From assembly GCA_001916005.1 (NCBI GenBank), contig MNRP01000045.1, forward strand, positions 1 to 64,000: a stretch of 64,000 bases of DNA, written 5' to 3'. The notes under the pieces were generated by a model. That model was given only the letters and a program-made list of their open reading frames with translations, was not told where the DNA came from and did no database searches. The position numbers and the translations under genes were made by a program. This DNA comes from Clostridium sp. 26_22. Its GTDB lineage: Bacteria; Bacillota; Clostridia; TANB77; CAG-508. Shown here in pieces: positions 16,901 to 26,851 of the stretch (position 1 is the stretch's first letter; every line of letters starts with the position of its first letter).

Positions 16901-19900
16901 AGAAATAGGTACCAATTTCAGTTTCTTTGAACTAGGTGGTGACTCTTTGCTGGCAATAAAATTACTTTCTGATATAAAAGATATATTTAATGTTGATTTG
17001 AATATATCCGTAATATATTCAAATACAACAATTAGAGAATTGGGTAAAATTATAGATTCTTCTATAAAAAATTCAGTAAAAATAACAAAAAAACCAAAAA
17101 AAGATTATTATCCATTATCTAATGCCCAAAAAAGAATTTACTACGCAAGTAAAAGTTCTGTAAATCCTCTATTATATAATATTTCTGGTGGCTTGTTAAT
17201 AAAATCATTATTAAATGAAGAAAAAATCAAACAAATCTTTAATATTTTAATTAAAAAACATAGTGCATTTAGAACATATTTTAAAATTGTAAATGATGAA
17301 CCAGCTCAGTTTGTATTGGATTCTTTAAATTTACAAATAAAAACTTTTATAGATGGAGATATAAATATAGAAACTTTAATCAACTCTTTTCCTAAAAAAT
17401 TCGAGTTTGAAACAGCTCCTTTACTTAGAGTTGAAATACATTATATAAACAATAAACAAACATTATTATTAATTGATTCACATCATATAATCTTAGATGG
17501 ATTATCTTTAAACATTTTAGTATCTGAATTTTGTAAACTATATAATGATGAGTCAATTGAAGATGAAAAAATAGAATATACAGATTATACTTTATTTGAA
17601 TGTGAATTTAATAAAAGTAAAAGATTTGAAAATATCGAAAATAATTGGTTAAATACTTTTAAAGATGTAGATATTCCCGTAATTAATTTACCTTATGATT
17701 TTCCAGTATCTCAACAAAAAAACTATAACGGTGACACTTTAAATGCAAAAATTTCAAAAGAATTATTTGAATCTCTAGAAAATATTGCAAAGGAAAATTC
17801 AGTATCCACATATACATTATTTTTAAGTGCGTTTTATGTATTGCTTTATAGATATACAGGTCAAAATCAAATAATAGTTGGAAGTCCTATTTCAGGAAGA
17901 TTTGACTCCTCAATAAGTAATACTATTGGTATGTTTGTTAATAATATTCCTTTACTAACAAATATAGATAATGATATTAAATTTATTGATTTTATGAATA
18001 TAGTTAAAGATACTGTTTTAAAAGCTATGGATAATCAACCTTATCCATATGACATTTTAGTAAAAGCATTAAAATTAAATGCTAATACATCTTTATTTGA
18101 TGTAATGTTTACATATCAAAATGAATTTGAAGATACTCCAAAAATAGGAAATAATTCTTTAGATGTAATATATTCAAATACTAAAACATCAAAATATAAT
18201 CTATCTTTGGAATTTATTCCAAAAAGTAATACTTTAAATTTGGAATATAATACTGATTTATTTAAAAAAATCACTGTTACTAATATTTTAGAACATTACA
18301 TATCAATTTTAAAACAAATATCAAATATGCCTGATATATTAATTTCTAAAGTTAATATGATAACAGAAAAAGAAAAAAAATTACTATCAGATTTCAACAA
18401 AACTGATGGAGAAATTAATAACGATACTGTTGCAGATTTAATTGAACGCCAAGCAAAACTTCATCCTGATAATATTGCGATAATTTGTGAAGACAAATTT
18501 ATGACATACTCAGAACTTGATAAAAAATCTAATAGTTTAGCTAATTACCTGGTTAATAATGGTATTAAAGCCAACGATATTATATGTATAATGACAAACC
18601 GCTCTTTTGAAACAATTGTAGCAATGGTTGCAATTCTTAAAGCCGGTGGTGCATTTTTAAATATTGACCCTACTTATCCTATTGATAGAACTAAATATTA
18701 TATTGAAAGTAGTAAAACTCAATATGTACTTACTCAAAAATCACTAAAAGATAAAGTAAAAGAAATTCCTAATTGTGTTGAAATAGATTTACAAGATAAT
18801 CCTATATATGATGATAATTTTGATAGACCTAAAATTAATATAAATATGCAAGATTTATCTTATATCATTTACACATCTGGATCTACTGGTATACCAAAAG
18901 GTGTAATGCTAAATCAAGTTGGACTTACAAATATGGCAAAAGCAATGACTAAAGCCTTAGACTATCTTCATGATGGAAAAGTCCATACACTTCTTTCTGT
19001 TACATCAACACCATTTGACATATTTGTATATGAAATAATAGTTTCTTTAACACATGGTCAAAGAATAGTTATGGCTAATAATGCTGAACATAGAAATCCA
19101 AAATTACTTGATAAGCTTATAAAAAAATACAATACTGATGTTATGACTGTAACACCAAGTCTTATGAAAATTTTATATGATAATAGAGAACCTGATTCAT
19201 CTTTATATTTAGTTAAAAATATGGTATTTGGAGGAGAACCTTTACCCGAAAAATTTGTTAAAGATTTAAAAGCCTTAGCAGATGATATAACTGTATTTAA
19301 TATATATGGGCCTAGTGAAATCACTGTATTATCAAACGTTCAAAATTTAAATGGTGAAACTGAAATTACAACAGGTCCCCCTATTATGAATACCCAAATT
19401 CATATTCTTGATAATAATTTAGAGCCTCTTCCAATTGGGGTTGTTGGCGAAATTTATATATCTGGTATACAAGTTGGAATGGGATATTTAGGTAATCCAG
19501 AACTTACTCAACAAAGATTTCTTCCAAATAAATTTGGAAATGGAAAAATGTATAAATCAGGAGATATTGGTAGATGGACCTTTGATGGAAAAGTTCAATG
19601 TTTGGGCAGAGTTGACCATCAAATAAAATTACGTGGTTTAAGAATAGAATTAGGCGAAATAGAAAATAAAATCGAACAAGTTCCTGGAGTATCTGCATCT
19701 GTAGTTAATAAATTTTCTATAGATAACAACGAATTCCTATGTGGTTATTATGTGACAGATGGATCTATTGATGTAAATGAACTAGATGTAAAAAATTATC
19801 TAAAAAAATTTTTACCTCATTATATGGTTCCTAGCTACATAGTACATTTAGATAAAATGCCATATACAATAAATAGAAAAATTGATAGAAAAGCATTACC

Positions 19901-21413
19901 AATACCAACTTTAAAAGATAATAACTTTAAGGAAGAAAATCCTGATAATTTTTCATCAGATGAAATGAAGTTATTACAAATTTGGAAGAACATACTAAAA
20001 TTAGATAATATTTCTTTAACAGATGATTTCTTTGATATAGGTGGAGATTCTATTTCAGCAATAAAAATGCAAATTGAAGCCTTAAAATATAATTTTAATT
20101 TTGAATACTCTGATATTTTTGCACATCCTACAATTAAAGAATTATCTTCACTAAAACATACTGAAACAGTTATTGATAATTCTTTTATGGCAAATTATGA
20201 CTATTCAAAGATTAACTCTGTGTTAGAAAGAAATAAATTAGAAAATATATCAACTATAAGTAAATATGATGTAAAAAATATTTTATTAATTGGTTCTACT
20301 GGATATCTTGGAATTCATATATTAGATTCTTTCCTAAAAAATGAATCTGGTATAGCATATTGTTTAGTTAGAAGAAAAGATAATATAGATCCTTTAAATA
20401 GATTATTTAAAAAAATAATTTTCTACTTTGGAGAAAATTATTGGAATACCTATAAAAACAGAATTAAAGTTATTGAGGGAGATATAACTCAAAAAAATTT
20501 AGATTTAAATACTAATGATTATAATCTTCTTAAAGCATCTATTTCAACAGTTATTAATGCTGGAGCACTTGTAAAACATTTTGGAAATGCTGAATTATTT
20601 AACTCTATAAATGTTATTGGAACACAAAATGTTGTAGATTTTTGTAAATTAGAATCAAAAAGATTAATACATATATCAACAATTAGTGTCTCTGGAAATG
20701 GTGAAAAAGATGAAACAATAATAGAAACTCCTGAAAATATCAATAATAAAAAAATATTTAAAGAAACATCTTTATATATTAATCAAAATATATCTGGTGT
20801 TTATACTGTTAGTAAATACAAAGCAGAATTAATAGTCTTAGAAGCAATATATGATGGTTTAGATGCTCAAATTTTAAGAATGGGAAATATAACTAACCGT
20901 TATTCAGATGGCTTATTTCAACAAAATGTTGAAGAAAATGCATTTGCTAAAAGATTAAAATCATTTATTGAAATTGGAGCTTTTCCTGATTATTTATTAC
21001 CACACTCATTAGAATTAAGTCCTGTTGACTTATGTGCTGATGCTGTAATAAAAATATTAGAATATAACAGTTTCTGTAATGTTTTTCATATTTATAATTC
21101 AAAATTAATGCCTATAAAACTTTTAATAAAATGCTTAAAAAATATGAATATAACATTAACAGCTGTAACTGATGAATTAATGTCTAAAATTTTAAATGGA
21201 ATTTTAAATGATGATTCAAAAAAAGACACTTTATCTGGAATAATTCACGATATTGATTCTAATATGAATTTAATATATACTTCAAATATAAGAATCAATT
21301 TTGATTTTTCAGAAAAATATTTAAATAAACTCGGTTTTTACTGGAAAGATATTGATAAAGACTATATTATTAAATATATGAATTATTTTAGAAAAATCGG
21401 TTTTATTAAATAA
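13950..21413 (+). CDS. Two-module nonribosomal peptide synthetase ending in a thioester reductase
   Basis: 2487 aa, domain order C-A-T-C-A-T-R. C1 has H-H-L-L-A-D-S at about 132 (last Gly replaced by Ser). A1 has T-S-G-S-T-G-K-P-K-G at about 603, and T1 has G-G-D-S-L near 995. C2 has the full H-H-I-I-L-D-G at about 1178; A2 has Y-T-S-G-S-T-G at about 1637; T2 has G-G-D-S-I near 2030. From about 2110 an NAD(P)-binding reductase (G-S-T-G-Y-L-G, Y-T-V-S-K) replaces a thioesterase. My reading of the A1 specificity positions is DVQAIAHVAK, close to proline codes; A2 reads about DIYSVGIVLK, which I cannot assign. Product inferred: an N-acylated dipeptide released as an aldehyde (or cyclised to a pyrazinone), as known for gut clostridial NRPSs of this layout. 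A sensor kinase follows 20 bp later; no phosphopantetheinyl transferase is in the window. Confidence 0.93.
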   Translation: MENKDVYELTNPQKSIWLTEQFYAGSTVNNICGTANINNKIDFNQLEKAINIVIKNNSSFLINFSYKDGNLMQYITEYKYFKIEIIDIKNIDEVKDIENSLMKKVFNIQDSYLFEFKIFRLPNSHGGFILNIHHLLADSWTLGLTCKKIINAYLALINNDTSSNSDYSDYFEFYNNEKNYLNSTKFEKDKEYWQSVFSSVPEVARIPSENKNLCDDIECLAKRNTYKINNETMNSINAFCKQNKISVFNFMTAIYSLYISRTTGLKDFVLGTPILNRTNFIEKNTTGMFVSTVPLRINLENVDSFTELTKDIATNNMSMLRHQKYPYELILKDLRNKQPNLPNLYNILISYQITKAVTECELNYTTNWAFNGNCADDLQIHILDINSTGELNIFYDYKSALYTSKEIDDIHNRILYIINQILSNDNSLLNNIEIVTNEDKQTLLYEYNKKLEYYIPNSIISLIEDVANKNPNSIAIETDTESITFKDLLQKVNKTANYLLNNYNLSENSNIGVFTFREIDTIISILAILKINCTFIPIDPEYPIERIKYMIETSELDYIICTKKFNKISFDKISLININSDLIDNYSPDIIKTFNYNKENNLYIVFTSGSTGKPKGIGLKHKNMINLIFDELYNSNTFENIQNKKILQFATMSFDVSYQEIFTSLLSGGTLVLISDSTRKNMNELTKYIADKKISILFIPPAYLRLLAESNSNIELILKSVKVIITAGEALVITNGIRKLLYNGIKLYNHYGPAETHVATTFLVDKNYTNSTVPIGKAISNSRIYILDYTNNLLPKNSIGQIVISGDCVGNGYWKNENLTNEKFLNDKYFEKNIMYLTGDLGYIDHLGLIHYIGRSDFQVKINGFRIEPDGITNVLLKYPYIKTAATTIKEHLGKKYIVCYYTSTNKNLNNEDLINYLKKSLPDYMIPAKLVELNSLPLTINGKIDRKKLPDVDFSMSTQKIELAKTSTEKELIKIWKNIFKIEEIGTNFSFFELGGDSLLAIKLLSDIKDIFNVDLNISVIYSNTTIRELGKIIDSSIKNSVKITKKPKKDYYPLSNAQKRIYYASKSSVNPLLYNISGGLLIKSLLNEEKIKQIFNILIKKHSAFRTYFKIVNDEPAQFVLDSLNLQIKTFIDGDINIETLINSFPKKFEFETAPLLRVEIHYINNKQTLLLIDSHHIILDGLSLNILVSEFCKLYNDESIEDEKIEYTDYTLFECEFNKSKRFENIENNWLNTFKDVDIPVINLPYDFPVSQQKNYNGDTLNAKISKELFESLENIAKENSVSTYTLFLSAFYVLLYRYTGQNQIIVGSPISGRFDSSISNTIGMFVNNIPLLTNIDNDIKFIDFMNIVKDTVLKAMDNQPYPYDILVKALKLNANTSLFDVMFTYQNEFEDTPKIGNNSLDVIYSNTKTSKYNLSLEFIPKSNTLNLEYNTDLFKKITVTNILEHYISILKQISNMPDILISKVNMITEKEKKLLSDFNKTDGEINNDTVADLIERQAKLHPDNIAIICEDKFMTYSELDKKSNSLANYLVNNGIKANDIICIMTNRSFETIVAMVAILKAGGAFLNIDPTYPIDRTKYYIESSKTQYVLTQKSLKDKVKEIPNCVEIDLQDNPIYDDNFDRPKININMQDLSYIIYTSGSTGIPKGVMLNQVGLTNMAKAMTKALDYLHDGKVHTLLSVTSTPFDIFVYEIIVSLTHGQRIVMANNAEHRNPKLLDKLIKKYNTDVMTVTPSLMKILYDNREPDSSLYLVKNMVFGGEPLPEKFVKDLKALADDITVFNIYGPSEITVLSNVQNLNGETEITTGPPIMNTQIHILDNNLEPLPIGVVGEIYISGIQVGMGYLGNPELTQQRFLPNKFGNGKMYKSGDIGRWTFDGKVQCLGRVDHQIKLRGLRIELGEIENKIEQVPGVSASVVNKFSIDNNEFLCGYYVTDGSIDVNELDVKNYLKKFLPHYMVPSYIVHLDKMPYTINRKIDRKALPIPTLKDNNFKEENPDNFSSDEMKLLQIWKNILKLDNISLTDDFFDIGGDSISAIKMQIEALKYNFNFEYSDIFAHPTIKELSSLKHTETVIDNSFMANYDYSKINSVLERNKLENISTISKYDVKNILLIGSTGYLGIHILDSFLKNESGIAYCLVRRKDNIDPLNRLFKKIIFYFGENYWNTYKNRIKVIEGDITQKNLDLNTNDYNLLKASISTVINAGALVKHFGNAELFNSINVIGTQNVVDFCKLESKRLIHISTISVSGNGEKDETIIETPENINNKKIFKETSLYINQNISGVYTVSKYKAELIVLEAIYDGLDAQILRMGNITNRYSDGLFQQNVEENAFAKRLKSFIEIGAFPDYLLPHSLELSPVDLCADAVIKILEYNSFCNVFHIYNSKLMPIKLLIKCLKNMNITLTAVTDELMSKILNGILNDDSKKDTLSGIIHDIDSNMNLIYTSNIRINFDFSEKYLNKLGFYWKDIDKDYIIKYMNYFRKIGFIK

Positions 21414-21433
21414 ATTATATGGAGGTTATAATT

Positions 21434-23245
21434 ATGCAAACAATTAACTTATCATTTATATTATTATTAATATCTACATTTTTATTAATATTTATACTTA
21501 ATTTTATACTTAGAAAAAAACCATTAACACAATTACAAATTTCATTTTCTTCTGTATTATTTTGTGCATTAATTTTAGATATAGGTGTACTTGTGCAAAA
21601 TGTATGTTATAAATATTTTCAAATGGACCCAAGTCCATTTGAAAATTTCATATATATAGGAACTTGCTTTTTACCAGTTTGTCTTTTTTTTACAGCTCTT
21701 ATTTTTACAAAAACAAAAATATACTTTAAAAAATCCTATTTATTATTATTTATTATTCCTATTTTAACTTTAATTATGGTTTGGACAAATAATTACCATC
21801 ATTTATTTTATAAAAACTACTCATTAAATTTAAGTGAGCAAACATATGGAATATACTTTACTGTTCATACTATTTATACATATGGTCTATTATTTATAAG
21901 TATGGCAATTATTCTTAATGCATCCAAAAAGAATTCTGGATTCTTTTCCAAGCAATCTCTTTTAATTCTTATTGGAATATCTATTCCATTATTAGTTAAT
22001 TTGCTTGGTTATTTTGGAATAATTGATATAACAGTATTTGTTACTCCAATATCTTTTACAGTAGGAATATTATTTTTTGCTATTTCTATATTAAAATTTA
22101 ATTTTTTAAGTATTGCTCCAATAGCAATCCAAAAAATAGTAGATAGAATTTCAGATAGCTACATAGTAATAAATGATGAAGGAACCATAACAGACTTTAA
22201 CCAAACCTTCTTAACATCATTCCACATCAAGACATCAAAAGACTTAAGAGGGCAAAACTTTGAAGACTTTCTAAAAGAACACGACCTATATTTAAATTTA
22301 AAAGAAATAAAAAAGGCATTACCAAAAGTCAAAAACTCAGAAAAAACTGTATCATTTGACTTATACATAAAAAAAACAAAAAAACACTTTCACATAGAAA
22401 TAAACTCAATATTATCAGAAGGCACATCTTTAGGAACACTAATACTATTTAAAGACATAACACAACATATAGAAGATATGCAAAAAATAAAAGATGCCCA
22501 AGAAACCCTAATGGAAAGTGAAAGACTATCATCATTAGGACAACTAATTGGAGGAATAGCACACAACCTAAAAACACCAATAATGTCAATATCAGGTGCA
22601 GCTGAAGGATTAACAGACTTGGTAAAAGAATATGATTCATCAATAGATGACCCAGAAGTAAATAGCCAAGACCACCATGACATAGCAAAAGATATGTTCT
22701 CATGGATTGAAAAAATAAAAGAATACACTGAATATATGTCTGATATCATAACAGCAGTAAAAGGACAAGCTGTTACACTATCAGAAACAGAAAATGTCTC
22801 ATTTGATTTAGATGAACTTGTTAAAAGAGTTAATATTTTAATGAAACACGAATTAAAAAGTGCAGTTGTATATTTAAATATTCATATGAATGTAGATAGT
22901 AAAACAACAATAAATGGTGATGTAAATAGTTTGGTACAAGTCATCAACAATATGATTTCAAATGCAATTCAAGCATATAATGGTAAAGAAGGAGAAAATA
23001 TAGATTTAATATTAGAAAAACAAAATAATAATCTAATTATTTCAGTTAAAGACTATGGCTCTGGATTACCAGAAAAGGTTAAGAATAAGTTATTTAAAGA
23101 AATGATTACAACAAAAGGAAAAAACGGTACTGGTTTAGGATTATATATGTCATATTCAACAATAAAAGCTCATTTTAACGGAGATATCACATTTGAATCA
23201 GAAGCAAATAAAGGTACAACTTTTAATATAACATTACCATTATAA
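21434..23245 (+). CDS. Sensor histidine kinase with N-terminal 7TM domain
   Basis: 603 aa: seven predicted membrane helices in the first 225 residues with the W-T-N-N-Y-H-H-L-F-Y signature of the HisKA_7TM domain, then a PAS domain (about 235-350), a HisKA helix with the phospho-acceptor in G-G-I-A-H-N-L-K-T-P, and an ATPase domain with N, G1 and G2 boxes (N-N-M-I-S-N-A, D-Y-G-S-G-L, G-T-G-L-G-L). The start at 21434 is chosen over 21419, since GGAGGTT lies between them. It begins 20 bp after the NRPS stop, so it may be cotranscribed and sense a signal linked to the product. The likely partner is the response regulator downstream. Confidence 0.88.
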   Translation: MQTINLSFILLLISTFLLIFILNFILRKKPLTQLQISFSSVLFCALILDIGVLVQNVCYKYFQMDPSPFENFIYIGTCFLPVCLFFTALIFTKTKIYFKKSYLLLFIIPILTLIMVWTNNYHHLFYKNYSLNLSEQTYGIYFTVHTIYTYGLLFISMAIILNASKKNSGFFSKQSLLILIGISIPLLVNLLGYFGIIDITVFVTPISFTVGILFFAISILKFNFLSIAPIAIQKIVDRISDSYIVINDEGTITDFNQTFLTSFHIKTSKDLRGQNFEDFLKEHDLYLNLKEIKKALPKVKNSEKTVSFDLYIKKTKKHFHIEINSILSEGTSLGTLILFKDITQHIEDMQKIKDAQETLMESERLSSLGQLIGGIAHNLKTPIMSISGAAEGLTDLVKEYDSSIDDPEVNSQDHHDIAKDMFSWIEKIKEYTEYMSDIITAVKGQAVTLSETENVSFDLDELVKRVNILMKHELKSAVVYLNIHMNVDSKTTINGDVNSLVQVINNMISNAIQAYNGKEGENIDLILEKQNNNLIISVKDYGSGLPEKVKNKLFKEMITTKGKNGTGLGLYMSYSTIKAHFNGDITFESEANKGTTFNITLPL

Positions 23246-23255
23246 GGTATTTTAT

Positions 23256-23290
23256 AAACAACAAAATTAATAATATTTTGTTGTTTATTT
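23256..23290 (+). terminator. Terminator after the histidine kinase
   Basis: AAACAACAAAAT (23256-23267) pairs with ATTTTGTTGTTT (23275-23286), then TATTTTATTT. Confidence 0.7.
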
Positions 23291-23375
23291 TATTTAAAAC
23301 ACTTGATTTTTATTAAATTTATTAATATAATGATTTCACAATTAAATATATTATAGTAACCACAGAGGTGATTAG

Positions 23376-24449
23376 ATGAGAAAAGGATTACAAAATTTAC
23401 AAACAGAAGAAGAAAAAGCGAATGCGCAATATAAAATACTTGCTGTCGATGATGAAGAAGGAATTATAGATTCTTTATCAATCTTTTTAAAGAGGTCTGG
23501 TTACAATTTTACAGGTGTTACAGACCCATTAGAAGCTATTGAAAAAGTCAAAACTGAACATTTTGACATGTTAATCTTGGACTTTATTATGACTCCTCTT
23601 CATGGAGATCAAGTTGTAGAAGAAATTAGAAAATTTGATAAAGAGTTATATATTTTGTTACTTACTGGTCATAAGGACTTAGCTCCACCATTGGAAACTA
23701 TAAGAAGATTAGATATTCAGGGTTATTGTGAAAAAAGTGATAAATTTGATCAATTGTTATTATTAATAGAATCTGGTATAAAATCAATTGCTCAAATGAA
23801 TGAAATAAAAAATATAAATTCTCAATTGTCAGAAACATACGAAAAATTAGAACAAGCATATCTTGAAAGTATCCAAACTTTAAGATATACAGTTGAAGCA
23901 AAAGACCCTTATACAAGAGGTCATTCAGACAGAGTTGCAGAATATTCTGTTTTAATTGGAAAACATTTAGGATTATCTGATGCTGATTTAAAAACACTTC
24001 AAATCGGTGGATTATTCCATGATATCGGAAAAATCGGTGTACCTGATGCAATTCTTAGAAAAGAATCAAAATTAACTGATGATGAATATTCTGAAATTAA
24101 GAATCATCCATCTATTGGTGCACATATACTTTCAACTGCAACAATTTTCCAAGATATTATTCCAATAGTTAAACATCATCATGAAAAATATGATGGCAAT
24201 GGCTACCCAGGAAGATTAAAAGGTGAAGAAATACCTTATTTTGCAAGAATTGCAGCAATTGCTGATACTTTTGATGCAATGACTTCAAAAAGAACTTATA
24301 GAGATGCTTTGCCTTTAGATGTTGTAATAGCTGAATTCGAAAGATGCAAAGGTACTCAATTTGATCCAGCATTAGATGATGTATTTTTAGATATATTAAA
24401 AAATCATTATGATGAAATTAAAGAAATTCAAGAAAAATATAAAAGTTAA
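23376..24449 (+). CDS. Response regulator with HD-GYP c-di-GMP phosphodiesterase domain
   Basis: 357 aa. Residues about 17-130 form a receiver domain (D-D-E-E acidic pocket, phospho-Asp in L-I-L-D-F, T in L-L-T-G). A helical linker leads to an HD-GYP domain with H-S-D-R-V, H-D-I-G-K-I-G, the H-H-H-E-K-Y metal motif and D-G-N-G-Y-P, so the catalytic residues for hydrolysing cyclic di-GMP are present. It follows the 7TM kinase by 130 bp beyond a terminator hairpin, so it may have its own promoter. Kinase-to-regulator pairing is inferred from adjacency. Confidence 0.88.
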   Translation: MRKGLQNLQTEEEKANAQYKILAVDDEEGIIDSLSIFLKRSGYNFTGVTDPLEAIEKVKTEHFDMLILDFIMTPLHGDQVVEEIRKFDKELYILLLTGHKDLAPPLETIRRLDIQGYCEKSDKFDQLLLLIESGIKSIAQMNEIKNINSQLSETYEKLEQAYLESIQTLRYTVEAKDPYTRGHSDRVAEYSVLIGKHLGLSDADLKTLQIGGLFHDIGKIGVPDAILRKESKLTDDEYSEIKNHPSIGAHILSTATIFQDIIPIVKHHHEKYDGNGYPGRLKGEEIPYFARIAAIADTFDAMTSKRTYRDALPLDVVIAEFERCKGTQFDPALDDVFLDILKNHYDEIKEIQEKYKS

Positions 24450-24453
24450 AAAT

Positions 24454-24490
24454 AAGGATGACCTTTTTTATAAGTCATCCTTGTTTCACT
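24454..24490. terminator. Bidirectional terminator
   Basis: AAGGATGAC (24454-24462) pairs with GTCATCCTT (24474-24482). It serves the HD-GYP gene (plus) and tex (minus), which converge. Confidence 0.8.
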
Positions 24491-24492
24491 TT

Positions 24493-26673
24493 TTATACCT
24501 TCATTGATAATCCAACTTTTTTTCTTTCTCTATCAATTTTAATAACTTTTACCTTTACAATATCTCCTACAGAAACTAAATCTGATGGATTTTTTATAAA
24601 TTTATCACTCATTTCTGATATATGTACTAAACCATCATATTTAACACCAATATCAACAAATGCTCCAAAATCTATAACATTTCTAACTGTTCCTGTTAAT
24701 ATCATTCCTTCTTGTAAATCTTCTAACTTTAATACATCTTGACGTAGTATTGGCTTAGGCATATCTTCACGAGGATCTCTTCCTGGCTTACTTAATTCTT
24801 CTATAATATCTTTTAATGTCATCTCCCCTATTTCTAATTCTTTAGCCATTTTTGTAACATCTACTGTCTTTAATTTTTGTCTCAACTCATCTGTTTTTAT
24901 TCTATCCCTTAAATCTTCTTTATCAAATCCTAAATTTTTTAATAATTTTTCTGTTGCTTCATAACTTTCTGGGTGAACCGCAGTAATTTCTAATGGATTT
25001 TTCCCATCAATTATTCTTAAGAAACCTGCACATTGCTCAAATGCAACTTTACCTAGCTTAGGAACTTTTAAAAGTTCTTTTCTTTCTTTTAATTTTCCGT
25101 TTTCATCTCTATATTTTACAATATTTTTTGCAATTGTATTATTAATTCCAGAAACATATGCTAAAAGTGATGGTGTTGCAGTATTAACATCAACTCCAAC
25201 TTTATTAACACTGTCTTCTACAACACCTGTTAAACTCTCTGCTAAATTCTTTTGATTAACATCGTGTTGGTATTGTCCTACACCTATTGCTTTTGGATCT
25301 ATCTTTACAAGTTCTGCAAGTGGATCTTGTAATCTTCTAGCTATTGAAATTGCTCCTCTTATAGAAACATTTATATCTGGGTATTCTTCTGTTGCTAATT
25401 TTGATGCTGAATAAACAGATGCTCCTGCTTCACTTACTATTACATAATGAACTGGTCTTTCTGTATCTTTTATCATATCTGCTACAAACATTTCTGATTC
25501 TCTTGATGCAGTACCATTTCCTATTGCAATCATGTCAACTTTATCTTTTTCTATTAATTTTAATAATTCTTTTTTTGCTCCAACTACATCATTTTGTGGT
25601 TCTGTTGGATATACTGTTGTATAATCTAATACTTTTCCAGTTTCATCAATAACAGCAATTTTACATCCAGTTCTATATGCTGGGTCAAATCCCATAACTG
25701 TTTTTCCTTTAATAGGAGCTCCTAAAAGTAATTGTTTTGCATTTTTTCCAAAAACTTTTATGGCTTTTTCTTCTGCCTTTTCTGTTAAGTCTGAACGAAT
25801 TTCTCTGTCTATAGATGGTTCTATTAATCTTTTAAAAGCATCTAATATTGTGTCTTTTAACATTTGTGTAAATTGTGTTTCACCTTTTATTATATCTTTT
25901 TCCATATATAATAATATTTTATCTTCTGGCTTTTCTATTTTTACTTTTAAAAATTCCTCTTTTTCTCCCCTATTGATTGCTAATATTCTGTGGCTTGGAA
26001 TAAATTTTAAAGCCTCTTGATAATCATAATACATTTCATAATTAGATTGCTCTTCTTTGCTAGCTTTTGTTACTATCAATGCTTCTCTATAGCAAATTCT
26101 TTTTATTTCTTTTCTATATTTTGCATTATCAGATATATTTTCTGCAATAATATCTAATGCGCCTTGAATTGCTTCTTCTTCATTTGCAACAACTTTGTCT
26201 TTATTTTTCTTATCTTCTTCACTTAATTTTTCAATATTTACAAATTCTTTTGCAATTTCATTTATATCTTTTTTCTCTTTTTGTTCTAAAATAATTTCAG
26301 CTAATGGTTCTAATCCTTTTGCTTTTGCTACTGTTGCTCTTGTTTTCTTTTTTTGTTTATAAGGTCTATAAATATCTTCTACTTCTGCCAAAGTTTTAGC
26401 TATTGCTACTGCTTGTAATATTTCATCAGTTAACTTTCCTTGTTCCTCAATAGATTTTACAATTTCCTCTTTTCTAGTTTCTAAATTTCTTAAATAAGTT
26501 AATCTTTCCCCTAAATTTCTTAAAATCTCATCACTTAAACCACCTGTTACTTCTTTTCTATAACGTGCTATAAATGGTATAGTATTTCCTTCATCAATCA
26601 ATTTAATAGTATTTTCTACTTGTGATGGTTTGATGCCTAACTCTTCAGCTATTGTTTTTACAATTTTGTCCAT
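24493..26673 (-). CDS. tex: Tex family RNA-binding transcription accessory protein
   Basis: 726 aa, full length for Tex. Visible in order: N-terminal helical Tex domain with I-P-F-I-A-R-Y-R-K-E near 32-41, YqgF/RNase H-like domain with M-G-F-D-P-A-Y-R-T-G-C-K near 330, helix-hairpin-helix region around 490-560, and a C-terminal S1 domain from about 650 (G-M-I-L-T-G-T-V-R-N-V-I-D-F-G-A-F-V). Tex binds nucleic acid and influences transcription; the precise role is unsettled in the literature. Monocistronic. Confidence 0.93.
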   Translation of the reverse strand: MDKIVKTIAEELGIKPSQVENTIKLIDEGNTIPFIARYRKEVTGGLSDEILRNLGERLTYLRNLETRKEEIVKSIEEQGKLTDEILQAVAIAKTLAEVEDIYRPYKQKKKTRATVAKAKGLEPLAEIILEQKEKKDINEIAKEFVNIEKLSEEDKKNKDKVVANEEEAIQGALDIIAENISDNAKYRKEIKRICYREALIVTKASKEEQSNYEMYYDYQEALKFIPSHRILAINRGEKEEFLKVKIEKPEDKILLYMEKDIIKGETQFTQMLKDTILDAFKRLIEPSIDREIRSDLTEKAEEKAIKVFGKNAKQLLLGAPIKGKTVMGFDPAYRTGCKIAVIDETGKVLDYTTVYPTEPQNDVVGAKKELLKLIEKDKVDMIAIGNGTASRESEMFVADMIKDTERPVHYVIVSEAGASVYSASKLATEEYPDINVSIRGAISIARRLQDPLAELVKIDPKAIGVGQYQHDVNQKNLAESLTGVVEDSVNKVGVDVNTATPSLLAYVSGINNTIAKNIVKYRDENGKLKERKELLKVPKLGKVAFEQCAGFLRIIDGKNPLEITAVHPESYEATEKLLKNLGFDKEDLRDRIKTDELRQKLKTVDVTKMAKELEIGEMTLKDIIEELSKPGRDPREDMPKPILRQDVLKLEDLQEGMILTGTVRNVIDFGAFVDIGVKYDGLVHISEMSDKFIKNPSDLVSVGDIVKVKVIKIDRERKKVGLSMKV

Positions 26674-26851
26674 ATTAATTTCCTTCCTTTTTTGAATTTT
26701 TTATATTGTTACGAATATATTTATTATAACAAATTACTATTATAATAAGTCAATATAATTTTCGATTTTTGTCGTTTTTTCTGTTTCTTTATTGACTTTT
26801 TATATTGTTTAATATATCATAAAATCAAATAAAATAAAAGGGGGAATTGAA

